A stretch of DNA of 64,000 nt from Arcticibacter eurypsychrophilus (GTDB lineage Bacteria; Bacteroidota; Bacteroidia; Sphingobacteriales; Sphingobacteriaceae): assembly GCF_001730525.1 (NCBI RefSeq), contig NZ_MDFN01000005.1:62001-126000 (forward strand), written 5' to 3'. Shown piece after piece: positions 44,174-55,100 of the stretch. The position numbers and the translations under genes were made by a program. The notes beneath the pieces are model-generated. The model had not been told where the DNA came from and ran no database searches. It saw only the letters and a list, made by a program, of their open reading frames with translations. Position 1 is the first letter of the stretch. Each line of letters starts with the position of its first letter.

Positions 44174-47100
44174 ATGCATCCATTTACTAACCAAATCAGA
44201 AGCTGCACGATAATAATAACAGCACTGTTATTCTTTATTTCGGGCAATGTATTTTCACAAGTATCCTCAGTTGTAAGGGGAAAAGTTACAGATCAGGCAG
44301 GTGTCGATCTTCCTGGAGTGAGTATCCGTGTAAAAGGGAACAATACCGGTACTTCAACAGATACACAAGGTCAGTATACGATCAGCGTCCCGACAGGGGA
44401 TGCAACCTTGGTTTTCGTTTACATCGGTTTCTCTACACAGGAATTGCAGGTAAACAATCGCTCCACAATTAACGTCAGCATGACCGAGGAGAGCAGAGCA
44501 TTAAGTGAGGTGGTTGTGGTAGGTTACGGTACCACAAACAGAAGAGATGTAACCGGATCTATCACTTCCGTGAAAACAGATGATCTTCCTCAGGTAGCCA
44601 ATGCTTCAATCGATAATCTATTGCAGGGAAGAGCACCCGGATTGAACTTAACCTCAAGAAGCGCACAGCCTGGAGGAGGACTTGACATAAATATTCGAGG
44701 TTCTATTTCTCCCCGAGGTAGCAATTCGCCACTTTATGTTATCGATGGTGTTCCAATCTTAACTAATTCCTCACCGGAACGATCAGTCAATCAGGGTAAC
44801 CTGGGTTACTATGGAGGAGTGGACAGAAGTCCCCTTAGTAGCATCAATCCCGGTGATATTGAGTCCATTGACGTTTTAAAAGATGCCAGTGCTACCGCTA
44901 TATATGGTTCCGCGGCAGCCAATGGTGTAATTCTGATCACTACAAAGAAAGGGAAGGCAGGTTTAACAACTACCGATTACAGGGGTAGTTTCACTATTCA
45001 GACACCAGACAGTTATTTTGATCTTTTGAATGCTACGGAATTTATGCAGCAAAATAATCGCTTATCGTATGATAAATACTTGTACGATAATAATCTGGCG
45101 CCTTATGGAAACGCTAACTCATCCGCTATGCCTGCGTTTACTCCCAAGTTCACTGACTCACAGATTAGTGGAGCTGGTGAAGGAACGGACTGGCTTGATC
45201 GGATCATGCGAAAGGGATATATACAGGAGCACAATATTTCTGTTTCCGGGGGAAGTGAAAAGACAAAGGTATTTACATCATTCAATTATTTTGATAATAA
45301 GGCTATACTTAAAAATTCTGATTTTAAAAGGTTAACTGGCCGGGTTAATCTGGAACAGCAAATAAGCAACCGCGTGAAAGCAAATATTAATTTGTCAATC
45401 AGTCAGGTTAATAACAACAACGCTTCTACCGGATCTAATAATGGAGGAGTTGAGGCCTATAACATGCTTCAAACTGCTTATGCATTTTCTCCAACAGTAG
45501 GAGTGTATGATGAAAATGGGGATTATTCTTCCACTTTTGATCCGTTAATTACAAATCCTGAGGCTTTTTCTATTATCAAGGATAAGACGAAAACAAAGCG
45601 TGTCTTCATTGCTCCGAATATTGAAGCTAAACTACTCAAGAATTTAAAAGCTAATGTGGTCGTAGGTATTGATGATCAGTCCTCCCAACGTAATTTCTTC
45701 CTTCCTGCAGCAGTTGGAAGAGCAAACCTGCCAAATGGAATGGCTTTTCTCAGCACCAGTAATATTGGTAATTACAGTGGTGAAGGTTATTTTACCTATG
45801 CCAATACTTTCGGAAAAAGCAATCTCTCTGTAGTTGCTGGAGCGGGATACTATAAGACTATCACGGATGGTTTCGGTCTGGAAGCTATTGATTTTTTTAC
45901 AGATGCTTTTGAGGATAATAATGTTGGAGCAGCAAGTAATAAGGAGCGGAGTAATGTAAATTCAGACCGTACCGAGTTTACGAAGATCTCTCAGTTTGTT
46001 CGTATCAATTACTCGCTGGCAGATAAATACATTTTTACTTTCACCGGACGTAACGATGGTGCCAGTAGTTTTGCTTATAACAAGAAGTATGGTTTTTTCC
46101 CAGGGATCTCAGGAGCATGGCGTCTTAAGAATGAAAACTTCCTGAAAGACGTTTCTATGCTTTCCGATTTAAAAATACGAGCGGGTTACGGAACTTCAGG
46201 AAATGAAATCAGAGGCAATTATGCATTAGCCTTGTATACAACAGGTTCGCCATTTGTTATTGGACAAACGCAATATACAGGTGTGGCACAGAGTCAGGTA
46301 GATAACGCAGATCTAACCTGGGAAACAGATGCGACCATTAACCTTGGACTTGATTTCGGGTTTTTTAACAACAGGCTTTCCGGTTCATTTGACATTTTTA
46401 GAAAGACGGCTAAAGACTTACTGGATGTCATTCCATTACCTTCAAATAATACGGTGGGTTACATGTACGCTAATGTTGGATCAACCCGTAGTGACGGTGT
46501 TGAGCTCGGCCTGAATTCAATCAATTTTAGTGGCGATTTTGGGTGGACTACTTCATTTAACATCTCTACGTATAAAAACTATTGGGTAGAACGAAATCCG
46601 GTAACTCCATTAGCCTCTTATATAGGTGATGAAGATCGAATCAGAGAGATATATGGTTGGGAAACCGATGGGATAATTAAAAGGGCAGATCAGATTCCAG
46701 CATATATGCCTGATGCTAAAGTTGGAAATATCATATATAAAGACATTAACAATGATGGTACGCTGGATATAAATGACGTCGTGAAACTAGGTACATCAGA
46801 TCCAAAACTAAATATTGGTTTAGGTAATACCTTTACGTTTAAGGGTTTTGATCTGAATTTTTTCTTCTATGGTATTTTGGGTAATAAAATCTTTAATAAC
46901 TATTCCGGATACTATGATACCCGTGGTTTATTTTTAGATCCGTATCGACTTGCGGTGCAGAATCCATCCAATACAATTACTGAAGCAAAGAACATCTGGT
47001 CGTTCACTAATCCGGAAGGAAGTTTGCCAGGTATAGCGAACAATCCTTATACAGGGTCTAACCCAAGTGGTAATAATGATTTTTATCTTGAAAACGGCAG

Positions 47101-47314
47101 CTTTATCCGTTTAAAGAATATTACGATGGGGTATACCTTCTCTAATAAAACTCTAAATTCAAGTAAAACATTTAAGGCGATCCGGGTATTTGCTGATGTT
47201 CAAAACGTGGGCGTAATCACCAAATATAAAGGTTACGATCCTGAATTTGGTACCAGGGCGAACCCTTATCCAATGGCGTTATCTACCACTTTTGGTTTAA
47301 ATGTTACATTTTAA
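44174..47314 (+). CDS. susC: SusC/RagA-family TonB-dependent outer-membrane transporter
   Basis: The 1046-residue barrel imports pectic oligosaccharides with its SusD partner. After the signal peptide (ISGNVFSQ) comes the carboxypeptidase-like domain (VVRGKVTDQAGVDLPGVSI), then the TonB-box region EVVVVGYGTTNRRDVTGS, the plug domain with IDGVPILTNSS and SIDVLKDASATAIYGS, and the beta-barrel to the C-terminal NVTF. It lies 21 bases after the GH2 gene and 11 before susD. Family membership is certain; the glycan is inferred from the enzymes around it. Symbol used in the family sense. Confidence 0.97.
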   Translation: MHPFTNQIRSCTIIITALLFFISGNVFSQVSSVVRGKVTDQAGVDLPGVSIRVKGNNTGTSTDTQGQYTISVPTGDATLVFVYIGFSTQELQVNNRSTINVSMTEESRALSEVVVVGYGTTNRRDVTGSITSVKTDDLPQVANASIDNLLQGRAPGLNLTSRSAQPGGGLDINIRGSISPRGSNSPLYVIDGVPILTNSSPERSVNQGNLGYYGGVDRSPLSSINPGDIESIDVLKDASATAIYGSAAANGVILITTKKGKAGLTTTDYRGSFTIQTPDSYFDLLNATEFMQQNNRLSYDKYLYDNNLAPYGNANSSAMPAFTPKFTDSQISGAGEGTDWLDRIMRKGYIQEHNISVSGGSEKTKVFTSFNYFDNKAILKNSDFKRLTGRVNLEQQISNRVKANINLSISQVNNNNASTGSNNGGVEAYNMLQTAYAFSPTVGVYDENGDYSSTFDPLITNPEAFSIIKDKTKTKRVFIAPNIEAKLLKNLKANVVVGIDDQSSQRNFFLPAAVGRANLPNGMAFLSTSNIGNYSGEGYFTYANTFGKSNLSVVAGAGYYKTITDGFGLEAIDFFTDAFEDNNVGAASNKERSNVNSDRTEFTKISQFVRINYSLADKYIFTFTGRNDGASSFAYNKKYGFFPGISGAWRLKNENFLKDVSMLSDLKIRAGYGTSGNEIRGNYALALYTTGSPFVIGQTQYTGVAQSQVDNADLTWETDATINLGLDFGFFNNRLSGSFDIFRKTAKDLLDVIPLPSNNTVGYMYANVGSTRSDGVELGLNSINFSGDFGWTTSFNISTYKNYWVERNPVTPLASYIGDEDRIREIYGWETDGIIKRADQIPAYMPDAKVGNIIYKDINNDGTLDINDVVKLGTSDPKLNIGLGNTFTFKGFDLNFFFYGILGNKIFNNYSGYYDTRGLFLDPYRLAVQNPSNTITEAKNIWSFTNPEGSLPGIANNPYTGSNPSGNNDFYLENGSFIRLKNITMGYTFSNKTLNSSKTFKAIRVFADVQNVGVITKYKGYDPEFGTRANPYPMALSTTFGLNVTF

Positions 47315-47325
47315 GATATCTCACC

Positions 47326-48816
47326 ATGAAACAACTATCAAAAACTATAAAACAAACATTACGGTATAGTTTGGCGGCGTTAATACTAATGTCGTCCACT
47401 ATATCTTGTAAAAAGGAGCTGGAATCAAAGGTATACACTGAATTGACACCAGAAAATTTCTTTAAGTCAGAGGCTGATTTTAATGCGGCATTAATCACGC
47501 TCTATTCTACCATGACGAGTAACTGGGGTAATCCTGATCCAGGTGCATCAACCTGGTATTCCTCTTTTTATTCGCCTGATATATCATCCTATTGGTTGAA
47601 AAGTATGATCAGTACCGATGAAATGGGTACAGATGGGCAACCTGATCTTGTTAACTTTACATTTGGACCTTCCACATGGCAAGGAGGTAATGATCCTATT
47701 TATTCTAAAGTTCGCTATGTGGCCAGAGCAACCGATATTATTGACAAGATCGGCACAGCAACAGGGGTAAGTGATGACGTTAAAACCAAGTACCTGGCAG
47801 AAGCAAAATGCATGCGTGCCTGGATCATGTATAATATCTATGATTTCTTTGGAGCGGTAAACGTAAAACTGGATCCTGCTGTGCTGGGCGATAATGCAAT
47901 TACCCCTCGCATGAGTGATGCAGATTACGTGAATCAAATGATTGTCGACCTGACGGAAGCTCTACCCGGACTTCCGGATAAGTATAATGCAGATGCACAA
48001 AACTGGGGACGTATTTCTAAGGGTGTGGCTCGGATGCTCTTACTCAAAGTCTACATGCATACCCATCAATGGAGTCTGGCTGAAGTAACCGGTAAAGAAA
48101 TATTAGGGATGGGTTATACTTTGGAGCAAAAATATGCTGATGTTTTTATCAAGAAACAGAATAATGAACTGATTTATGCTATACCATCAAATGAAGCTCT
48201 GCCTAATATTTACCCAACAGAAGTACTTCCAACAGACTTTGCAAGTTCAGGGAGTTATAGGTTTTCTACAGGCTGGTATGCCTATTGGATGCCCTGGTCA
48301 TTTTATGATAAGTATGAGTCCGGAGATCTAAGAAAGAGTACCATATTTGATAGCTATACCAATACGCAAGGTAAGGTAATCAATCGCAGCAATGGATTGC
48401 GGGCAGCCATTCCAATGAAATACACAGGTATACAAGGAAGCGGACCCGGATACACAACAGACGTGGTGGTATTCAGACTAGCAGAGGTGCTCTTGTCTGT
48501 TGCGGAAGCCATAAATGAACAACGCGGACCTGCCGAGGCTTATCAATATGTCAACCAGGTTAGAAAGAGAGCAGGAATAAATGATTTTTCAGGAATGAAC
48601 ACCGAAACATTCCGAAATGCGATTCTTGATGAGCGTGCACGGGAACTTTATGCTGAGGGTACACGTCGCCAAGACTTGATCAGGCACAATTTGTTTATTT
48701 CAAATGCAATTGCACGAGGTAAAACAAATGCGAAGCCGTACATGGTTTTATTTCCTATTCCGAGCAATGTGATGATTGAAGGAGCGGGAACCATTACTCA
48801 AAATTCAGGATATTAA
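47326..48816 (+). CDS. susD: SusD/RagB-family surface glycan-binding lipoprotein
   Basis: The 496-residue lipoprotein (MSSTISCKKEL, Cys near residue 28) caps SusC and binds the glycan. It has the SusD pattern ELTPENFFKSEADFNAAL, KTKYLAEAKCMRAWIMY with the TPR-like helices, and the closing LDERARELYAEGTRRQDLIRHN followed by LFPIPSNVM. It is the last gene of the GH2-susC-susD operon and is followed by a stem-loop at 48831. No separate surface-glycan-binding protein (SusE/F type) follows, so this may be the only one here. Confidence 0.96.
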   Translation: MKQLSKTIKQTLRYSLAALILMSSTISCKKELESKVYTELTPENFFKSEADFNAALITLYSTMTSNWGNPDPGASTWYSSFYSPDISSYWLKSMISTDEMGTDGQPDLVNFTFGPSTWQGGNDPIYSKVRYVARATDIIDKIGTATGVSDDVKTKYLAEAKCMRAWIMYNIYDFFGAVNVKLDPAVLGDNAITPRMSDADYVNQMIVDLTEALPGLPDKYNADAQNWGRISKGVARMLLLKVYMHTHQWSLAEVTGKEILGMGYTLEQKYADVFIKKQNNELIYAIPSNEALPNIYPTEVLPTDFASSGSYRFSTGWYAYWMPWSFYDKYESGDLRKSTIFDSYTNTQGKVINRSNGLRAAIPMKYTGIQGSGPGYTTDVVVFRLAEVLLSVAEAINEQRGPAEAYQYVNQVRKRAGINDFSGMNTETFRNAILDERARELYAEGTRRQDLIRHNLFISNAIARGKTNAKPYMVLFPIPSNVMIEGAGTITQNSGY

Positions 48817-48830
48817 GTTTGGTAATAAAT

Positions 48831-48884
48831 GGTTAGAAGGGAGTCTGTATTTATATAGATTCGCTTCTAACTATTCTTAATTTT
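48831..48884 (+). terminator. Terminator of the GH2-susC-susD operon
   Basis: The arm 48831-48846 pairs with 48857-48872 over 16 positions with one mismatch and G-U pairs, around a 10-base loop. It starts 15 bases after the susD stop, and AATTTT follows a few bases later. Confidence 0.6.
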
Positions 48885-48921
48885 AAAGAGAATTTCGGGT
48901 ATAAAAGAGCTGTTTAATAGG

Positions 48922-49221
48922 CTATTCATAAAAGTGGAGTTTGTTTTTTAAGTTCTCCATCTCCTCTCGCATTTCCTGCATGCGTTGAAGAAGATTTACG
49001 ATAGCATCTATTCCTGCAATATTTATCTCCAGGTCCTGATGAAGCCTTGTCATCTGCTCAAGTTGTTGCAATTGACTATGTAGAATGAATTTTTCTTCTT
49101 CTACCAATTGAAGGTCCAATAGGCCCGATTCTTCCAATAGAAGAATAAAAGAGTAGTCAATCTCATGATAGGTACAAAAAACGGTTGCTTTAATTAATTC
49201 TTCTGTTGCCATTTTCTTCAT
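48922..49221 (-). CDS. cbpM: Chaperone modulator CbpM
   Basis: The 99-residue protein is helical with the CbpM opening FCTYHEIDYSFILLLEESGLL and a C-terminal coiled coil (LQRMQEMREEMENLKNK). In E. coli CbpM binds the J-domain of CbpA and tunes it. Here it starts right after the CbpA-like stop (TAA ATG), so the pair is cotranscribed and likely interacts. Two ATGs (MKKM) leave the exact start open by three residues. Confidence 0.85.
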   Translation of the reverse strand: MKKMATEELIKATVFCTYHEIDYSFILLLEESGLLDLQLVEEEKFILHSQLQQLEQMTRLHQDLEINIAGIDAIVNLLQRMQEMREEMENLKNKLHFYE

Positions 49222-50133
49222 TTATAATTGAGCAAGTTCTTTAAATAATTCTTTTTGTTTATCGGTCAGATTTACTGGTATTTGAATAGAATAGGTGATA
49301 TAGAGATCGCCAAATTCGTTTTCAGTTTTGTATAGCGGTAGTCCTTTCCCTTTAAGCTTATTTTTTGTTCCGTTCTGCGTTTCAGGTTTTACCTTTACTT
49401 TCACTTTTCCATTTAAAGTTTCGGTAACAATCTCTCCACCCAGTATAGCAGTGTAAAGATCCAATGGAACGGTGCTATACAGATCTTTGCCATCCCGTTT
49501 AAAGTGGGCATCATCCTGAATTAAAAACGTGATCAACAAATCTCCCGAAGGTCCATTATTTGCTCCAGGTGCTCCATGACCTGTAATTTTAATAACCTGG
49601 CCGTTTTCTATACCGGCTGGAATGGTAATTCGAATGCTTTTACCGTTTACAGACAACGTCTGTTTATGTGTTTCGACCGTATCCAGCAAACTTAAATGAA
49701 GTTCAGTTTGATAATCCTGGCCACGGTATTTGGCCTGCCTTTTATTACCTGATGTTCTATTATTTCCAAACATAGACTGAAAAAAATCGGAGAAATCTCC
49801 ACCTTGACCAAAGCCATCAAAATCATAACCTCCTGTAGCATTAGTCCCCCCGGATGTCCCTGGGTTATAAGAAGAGCCTCGTTGTTGTGCCTGTTCATAG
49901 GCTTCCGAGTTTTGCCAATGTTCTCCATATTGGTCGTACTTTTTGCGTTTTTCCTTATCGCTCAATACCTCATTGGCTTCATTTATTTGCTGAAACTTTA
50001 AATTAGCCTCTTTATTATCAGGATTGAGATCGGGATGGTACTTGCGGGCTAACTTACGGTAAGCGGTTTTTATGTCTTTCTCTGTAGCGTTCTTTTCAAC
50101 ACCAAGTAATTTGTAGTAATCAATATAAGCCAT
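49222..50133 (-). CDS. cbpA: CbpA-type DnaJ family co-chaperone
   Basis: The 303-residue protein begins with a J-domain (residues 3-68: [18 protein letters not shown], with the HPD triad in KYHPDLNPD), then a Gly/Ser/Asn-rich linker with [11 protein letters not shown], and the C-terminal substrate-binding beta domains ([39 protein letters not shown]). The zinc-finger of DnaJ is absent, which marks it as CbpA type. It stimulates DnaK. ATG 50133 is preferred to a longer frame. It sits upstream of cbpM and downstream of a ribosome-hibernation gene, all on the minus strand. Confidence 0.95.
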   Translation of the reverse strand: MAYIDYYKLLGVEKNATEKDIKTAYRKLARKYHPDLNPDNKEANLKFQQINEANEVLSDKEKRKKYDQYGEHWQNSEAYEQAQQRGSSYNPGTSGGTNATGGYDFDGFGQGGDFSDFFQSMFGNNRTSGNKRQAKYRGQDYQTELHLSLLDTVETHKQTLSVNGKSIRITIPAGIENGQVIKITGHGAPGANNGPSGDLLITFLIQDDAHFKRDGKDLYSTVPLDLYTAILGGEIVTETLNGKVKVKVKPETQNGTKNKLKGKGLPLYKTENEFGDLYITYSIQIPVNLTDKQKELFKELAQL

Positions 50134-50272
50134 AATATAAGGTTCCTTCTTATTGAACATTTTATTTAAACAATGGTGTTTATTAAATTAATAAGTTTAA
50201 GGGCTAACAAGGATTATAAAAGGATGGAGAATTATGAGAATTAACCATCAAAATTTATTAAATAATATGCAA

Positions 50273-50587
50273 TTAGTGATTTTTTAAACGTCCAACTACG
50301 GTATCAAGGGCTGCTTTTAGCTTTACCACAGCTCCTTTAACGGCATGCTCAGTACTGTCTCCCTGACCGGTTACAGCAATAGGCTGTAGCCCCTCAAGAC
50401 GTGCTTCAATCATGCAACGTTTATCATTAGGTCCTTCTTTACTTCCGTTCTCATCAGAAATATGAACTTCTAATCTTGTAATGTGATCGCTGAATCTGGT
50501 TAATTCATTAGTAATTAAGGTAGTTAAGGAAGCATCAAATTTTTCGCTTACGGTTATATTTTTGTCTGTATTAAATTGGATTGTCAT
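50273..50587 (-). CDS. HPF/RaiA family ribosome-associated hibernation factor
   Basis: The 104-residue protein matches the short S30AE family: MTIQFNTDKNITVSEKF, DHITRLEVHISDENGSK, MIEARLEGLQPIAVTGQGDST and AVKGAVVKLKAALDTVVGRLK. Such proteins bind the small subunit and stabilise idle ribosomes in stress or stationary phase. The gap of 139 bases to cbpA allows one stress-related transcript with cbpA-cbpM, but this is not shown. No HPF C-terminal domain is present, so it is the short type. Confidence 0.85.
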   Translation of the reverse strand: MTIQFNTDKNITVSEKFDASLTTLITNELTRFSDHITRLEVHISDENGSKEGPNDKRCMIEARLEGLQPIAVTGQGDSTEHAVKGAVVKLKAALDTVVGRLKNH

Positions 50588-50900
50588 AGTGTTAAATTTA
50601 AATTGTTTTGTTGTTATTTATTGAAATAATATTTTAACAAATTGTACTGTACAGTAAAGGAATAACCAGGTGTTATGTTTGACTTGTTAATGTTTACCAA
50701 TGTAGACATAATTTATGATTAGGCTAAATCAAGGTTTTATTTGATTGGCAAATTCAATCATTATTTTAAGGAATTCCAAATATTCGCAGAGCCAGTACTT
50801 TCTTTGATTGTTTCTATTAGGAAGCTTTGCTTTTTATTAAATCTAAAAAATGAAAAATTGTATGCGTAAATAGCAATCATATTACGAAGTTTGTTTTTAT
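50588..50900. other. Divergent control region between hibernation factor and sbcD
   Basis: This 313-base AT-rich spacer holds a perfect 12-base palindrome TACTGTACAGTA at 50645-50656 and no recognisable gene or RNA. Neither flank shows a convincing TAnnTTTG box. Confidence 0.35.
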
Positions 50901-52118
50901 ATGAAAGTCCTTCATACCGCCGACTGGCATTTAGGTAAAAAATTAGAACAGTGTGAACGAACAGAAGAGCATCAGTATTTTCTGGATTGGCTGATTGAGG
51001 AACTCAATGCCCATTGCATTGAAGTGCTCATTATAGCAGGTGATATTTTTGATACAGGGAGTCCTTCCAATACCTCTTTGGAGCAGTATTATAATTTCCT
51101 GTGGAAAGTGAAGGGTACTTGTTGCCGGGAAGTGATTATCATTGGTGGCAATCATGATTCAATCAGCACATTAAATGCACCAAAAGAACTATTGCGTTTT
51201 TTTAATATTCATGTCATAGGAGGTGTTCCCTTGGATATTAATGATCAGATCATACCAATCCGGAATGAACAGCAAGAAATTCAATTAGTAATCTGCGCCA
51301 TTCCATTTTTGCGTGACCGAGATGTACGGCTTTCTGTAGCGGGAGAATCTGCCCTTGATCGTGAAGCACGGATTAAACAGGGCATCTGTGCGCATTATAA
51401 TAATTTCCGCAAGCATATAGCAACATTCAAACAACAAGGGATCCCTGTCATTGCTACAGGGCATCTCTTTGCTGCAGGATCCAGTACATCTGATAGTGAG
51501 AAAGAAATTCATGTTGGAAACCTGGGACAGATCTGTGGTGATCAGTTTCCCGAAGAATTTAACTATATAGCGCTAGGACATATTCACCGTCCTCAGATTG
51601 TGAATAAGATGAATCACGTCCGTTATTCCGGATCACCAATTCCATTAAGTTTTTCGGAGACAGAAGATCATAAACAAGTACTTATTCTTGAATTTGACCA
51701 AGAGCATAACCTGCATATTGAGGAACTGATCGTTCCTTCCAGCAGACGGCTTATTCGTATGAAAGGAAGTATGGATTCCATAAAAAAACAGATCGAATTG
51801 CTGGAAGATCAAGCACTCCGGTTTCCTGCCTGGATAGAGCTGCAAATTGAAACCGATAAATTTATTCATGACCTGGATGAGCAGTTGGATCAACTAATAA
51901 AAACCAAACCTTTCATAGAGCGCTTCTTTCCAAGGCAGATTAGGAGCCGACAAAGTCAAAGTTTGAATGAACAGCAAATCATAGCAAGCGCTTTAAATGA
52001 GCTTGATCCTAAAACTGTTTTTTTGAAACGCTGTGAATCGGAACTACCCGATGCAGATTACACCGATCTGATGCACATGTTTAATGAAGTGTTGGAGCAT
52101 ATGGATCAAAAAGATTAA
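50901..52118 (+). CDS. sbcD: Exonuclease SbcCD subunit D
   Basis: The 405-residue nuclease subunit degrades hairpin and blocked DNA ends with SbcC. Metallophosphoesterase motifs are HTADWHLGK (start), GDIFDTG, GGNHDSI, ATGHLFAAG, and GHIHRPQ near the metal site. The C-terminal region matches the SbcD capping domain. It begins the two-gene sbcDC operon; the sbcC ATG follows its stop by two bases. Length is normal for the family. Confidence 0.96.
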   Translation: MKVLHTADWHLGKKLEQCERTEEHQYFLDWLIEELNAHCIEVLIIAGDIFDTGSPSNTSLEQYYNFLWKVKGTCCREVIIIGGNHDSISTLNAPKELLRFFNIHVIGGVPLDINDQIIPIRNEQQEIQLVICAIPFLRDRDVRLSVAGESALDREARIKQGICAHYNNFRKHIATFKQQGIPVIATGHLFAAGSSTSDSEKEIHVGNLGQICGDQFPEEFNYIALGHIHRPQIVNKMNHVRYSGSPIPLSFSETEDHKQVLILEFDQEHNLHIEELIVPSSRRLIRMKGSMDSIKKQIELLEDQALRFPAWIELQIETDKFIHDLDEQLDQLIKTKPFIERFFPRQIRSRQSQSLNEQQIIASALNELDPKTVFLKRCESELPDADYTDLMHMFNEVLEHMDQKD

Positions 52119-52120
52119 TA

Positions 52121-55100
52121 ATGAAGATATTAAGTGTACGCTTTTTGAATTTAAATTCGCTTAAGGGTGAACATCAGATTCGCTTTGATGAATATCCCTT
52201 TACTGAAAGTGGTCTATTCGCGATAACAGGTCCAACAGGTGCCGGCAAAACGACTATTCTGGATGCTATAACAGTAGCCTTATATGGCCGTGTACATCGT
52301 CACGATCGTGATGTATCTGAAAATATGACACGACATACCGCAGAGTCATTTTCAGAGGTTGAATTTGAAGTAAAAGCGAAATCTTACCGTGCTAAATGGT
52401 CGCAAAGAAGGAGTAGAGGCAAGGTAGACGGCACACTTCAAACGCATAAAATGGAGCTTATTGATCTAAGTTCTTCTGAAGTCATTATCAATCACCCATT
52501 GGCAGAGGTATTACAGTATATTGTGGATCTATGCGGATTAGATTATAACCAATTTCTGCGTTCGGTGATGCTTTCGCAGGGCGACTTTACCCAGTTTTTG
52601 AAATCAAAAGAGAATGAGCGGAGTGAACTGTTAGAGCGCATTACGGATACAGCGATTTATTCAGATATTTCTAAATATGTATATGATAGGGCGAGGACCG
52701 AAAAGGATAAGCTTGAAAATCTGAAATTGCAGCTCAATAGCACTGAATTATTATCAGATGAGGAGATTCGGGCACTACAAGTTTCCCTTGAAGAGCTAAT
52801 TAACGCAGATAAGAGTGCCCGGGCTTCTCTGCAGGAAGCGAATTCAAAGCGAAACTGGCTTTTAGGCCTTGTTAAACTCAGCGCACAGCAGATAAACCAG
52901 AAACTATATTTAGATGAACAAACAGCCTTGCATCTGCAGCATAAGCAAGATTTTGAACGGTTGTCTTCTCATCATGTAGCGGAATCGTTTAGGCCTGCGC
53001 TTAAGGAAATACAAAGCCAGAAGGATCAGCAGGTAACCAAACAAGCTTTATTAGAAAAATTGGAACTTGATTTTCCAATTATTCAGGAGCAATTGACAAA
53101 GGCACAGCAAGATCTTTTACTTGCTAAAAATTCAGCTGAACAACAAGAAAGTGTAATAAAGGATGTGGAACCTTTATTACAGGAAGTGTCGCGTAAAGAT
53201 GCTTCTATAGAGGTGATTAAGGGGCAGTTTCTACGCACCGAATCTTTACTAAAGGAGGCAGGAAAAGAACTGGATCAGAAACAAAAAGAACAGGAGCAGC
53301 GATCTGAAGAATTACTAAAAGTAGAAGGTGCTACCAAAGAGCTCGAAGATTGGCTATTGAACAATCCTCAGGACCAAGATCTGGATAAAACGATCCTAAT
53401 GTTTGAACAGTATCGAAAGGAGTTGCTAAGTGCGGAAAGATTGCTTCAGGTTAACTCATTAAGTATTGCAGATGCTTTGAATGAAGAAAAAAAGCTAAAG
53501 GAACTTTCAGTAATCACCAATAAAAAGATTGAAGGATTAAAACAGAATTTAATCATTAAAACAGATGAATTAAACTCTTATCAACAAAAAGTAGCCGAGG
53601 GTCAGCCTTTAGAGGAGTTAGAAGTAACGGCATCCGGTTTACCCTCCATCATCGGGATCTGCCAGGGGCAACTTAAACTAGCCAAAGATATCTCCTTAGT
53701 AAAACAAAACAGCGAAGACTTAAATAAGCAGCTAAACGAATACCAGAAGTCTTTTGATAGTAAGAATAATCTTTTAACCGGCTTACAACAGGAAAAAACA
53801 GCAGCTGATCTGATCCTCGAGGAGTATAAAAAAAAGGTAGAAATTGAACTACGTATTCAGAATTATGATGCTGATCGCGACCAGCTCCAGGTAGAGCAAC
53901 CCTGTCCATTATGTGGCTCTACGGAACATCCCTTTGTGCATGGTCATTATAAAAGTAAGGTCAATCTGGCTGAACAGGAAAGAGATGCGCATGCACTACG
54001 AGTTAAGAAATTAACAATTTTATTAAATGAGGCCAGTCTTGATGTAAAAGGGTTGAGTGTCAATTTATCTGCCACAACCAACCAACTAACAACGCTTAAA
54101 GAAAGACTTTCAAAGCTCGAAGAAGAGTTTGCTTCGCAAAATAAGTTATTACCCGTTCCGCTTTCTTTAGATAAACCAGCCGTAATTGAAGCGGTTATCG
54201 ATAAAAAGCAAAAAGAGCTGGATATGCTACAGCAAAAGATTAAGACCCTAAGGGATTTACAAAAGACCATCGCTCTTTTTCAATCAGCCTGTGCAGATAC
54301 TCAGCATGCCATTGATAACAATGGCACACGATTGGAATCCAGCTTGAATCAGTTAAAGCAGGTTGAAGATCAACTGCTGAAATTGCAAAAAGATACTGAA
54401 CAAATCAAGGCAGCTCAAGTAACGGCAGAAAATCAGATCAAAGAACTTCTAACTCCCTTCAAACTAACCGGTACTGGTGCCGAAATCAGTATCACGCTGA
54501 ATGAAAGGGCAGATCGGTTTCGCAAAAATACGCGGTCAGTACAGACACATTTACTTAAAAGGACTGAGCTGGCATCATTTCTGGAAAGTACCAAAGAAGC
54601 TATACTGGAGAAAAAGCTCCTTTATGATCAGCGGTCAAAAGCCTTTAATCAGGAAAAGAATCAGTTGAGTGTGCATACCTCAGAACGAACAGAGCTTTTT
54701 GGGGATAAGAACCCTGATTTGGAACGCGAGCGTCTAACCGGTTTATTGCGGATTGAAAGAGATCGGGTAGAAAAATTCAGAGTAATAGAAAATGGCTATA
54801 CGGGAACCTTGCAGGTTACAGAAACAAAAATAGGGCAGTATCAAACCGACTTAGAACAGCTCCATGTACATATTGAACAATTATATGCACAGCTTAACGA
54901 AACGCTGCTTAAAAAAGAGATTTCTTCTATTGAAGAGCTAAATGCTTTATTTCTTGATCCTTCTATTGCTGAACGTTTAGATATCCTAGAAAAAAATATT
55001 TCTACTTCCGTTGCAACCGGAAGACAAGTGCTGAAAAGTACTCAAGACGAGCTTCTTAACGAAAGAAACAAGAATCTAACCACCCTTTCTGATGAAGAAC

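Noticed and set aside
50645-50656. Perfect 12-base palindrome TACTGTACAGTA in the sbcD upstream region, suggestive of a damage-response operator
   Set aside because: A 12-base palindrome is expected more than ten times by chance in 64 kb, no second copy was found, and it is about 245 bases from sbcD.
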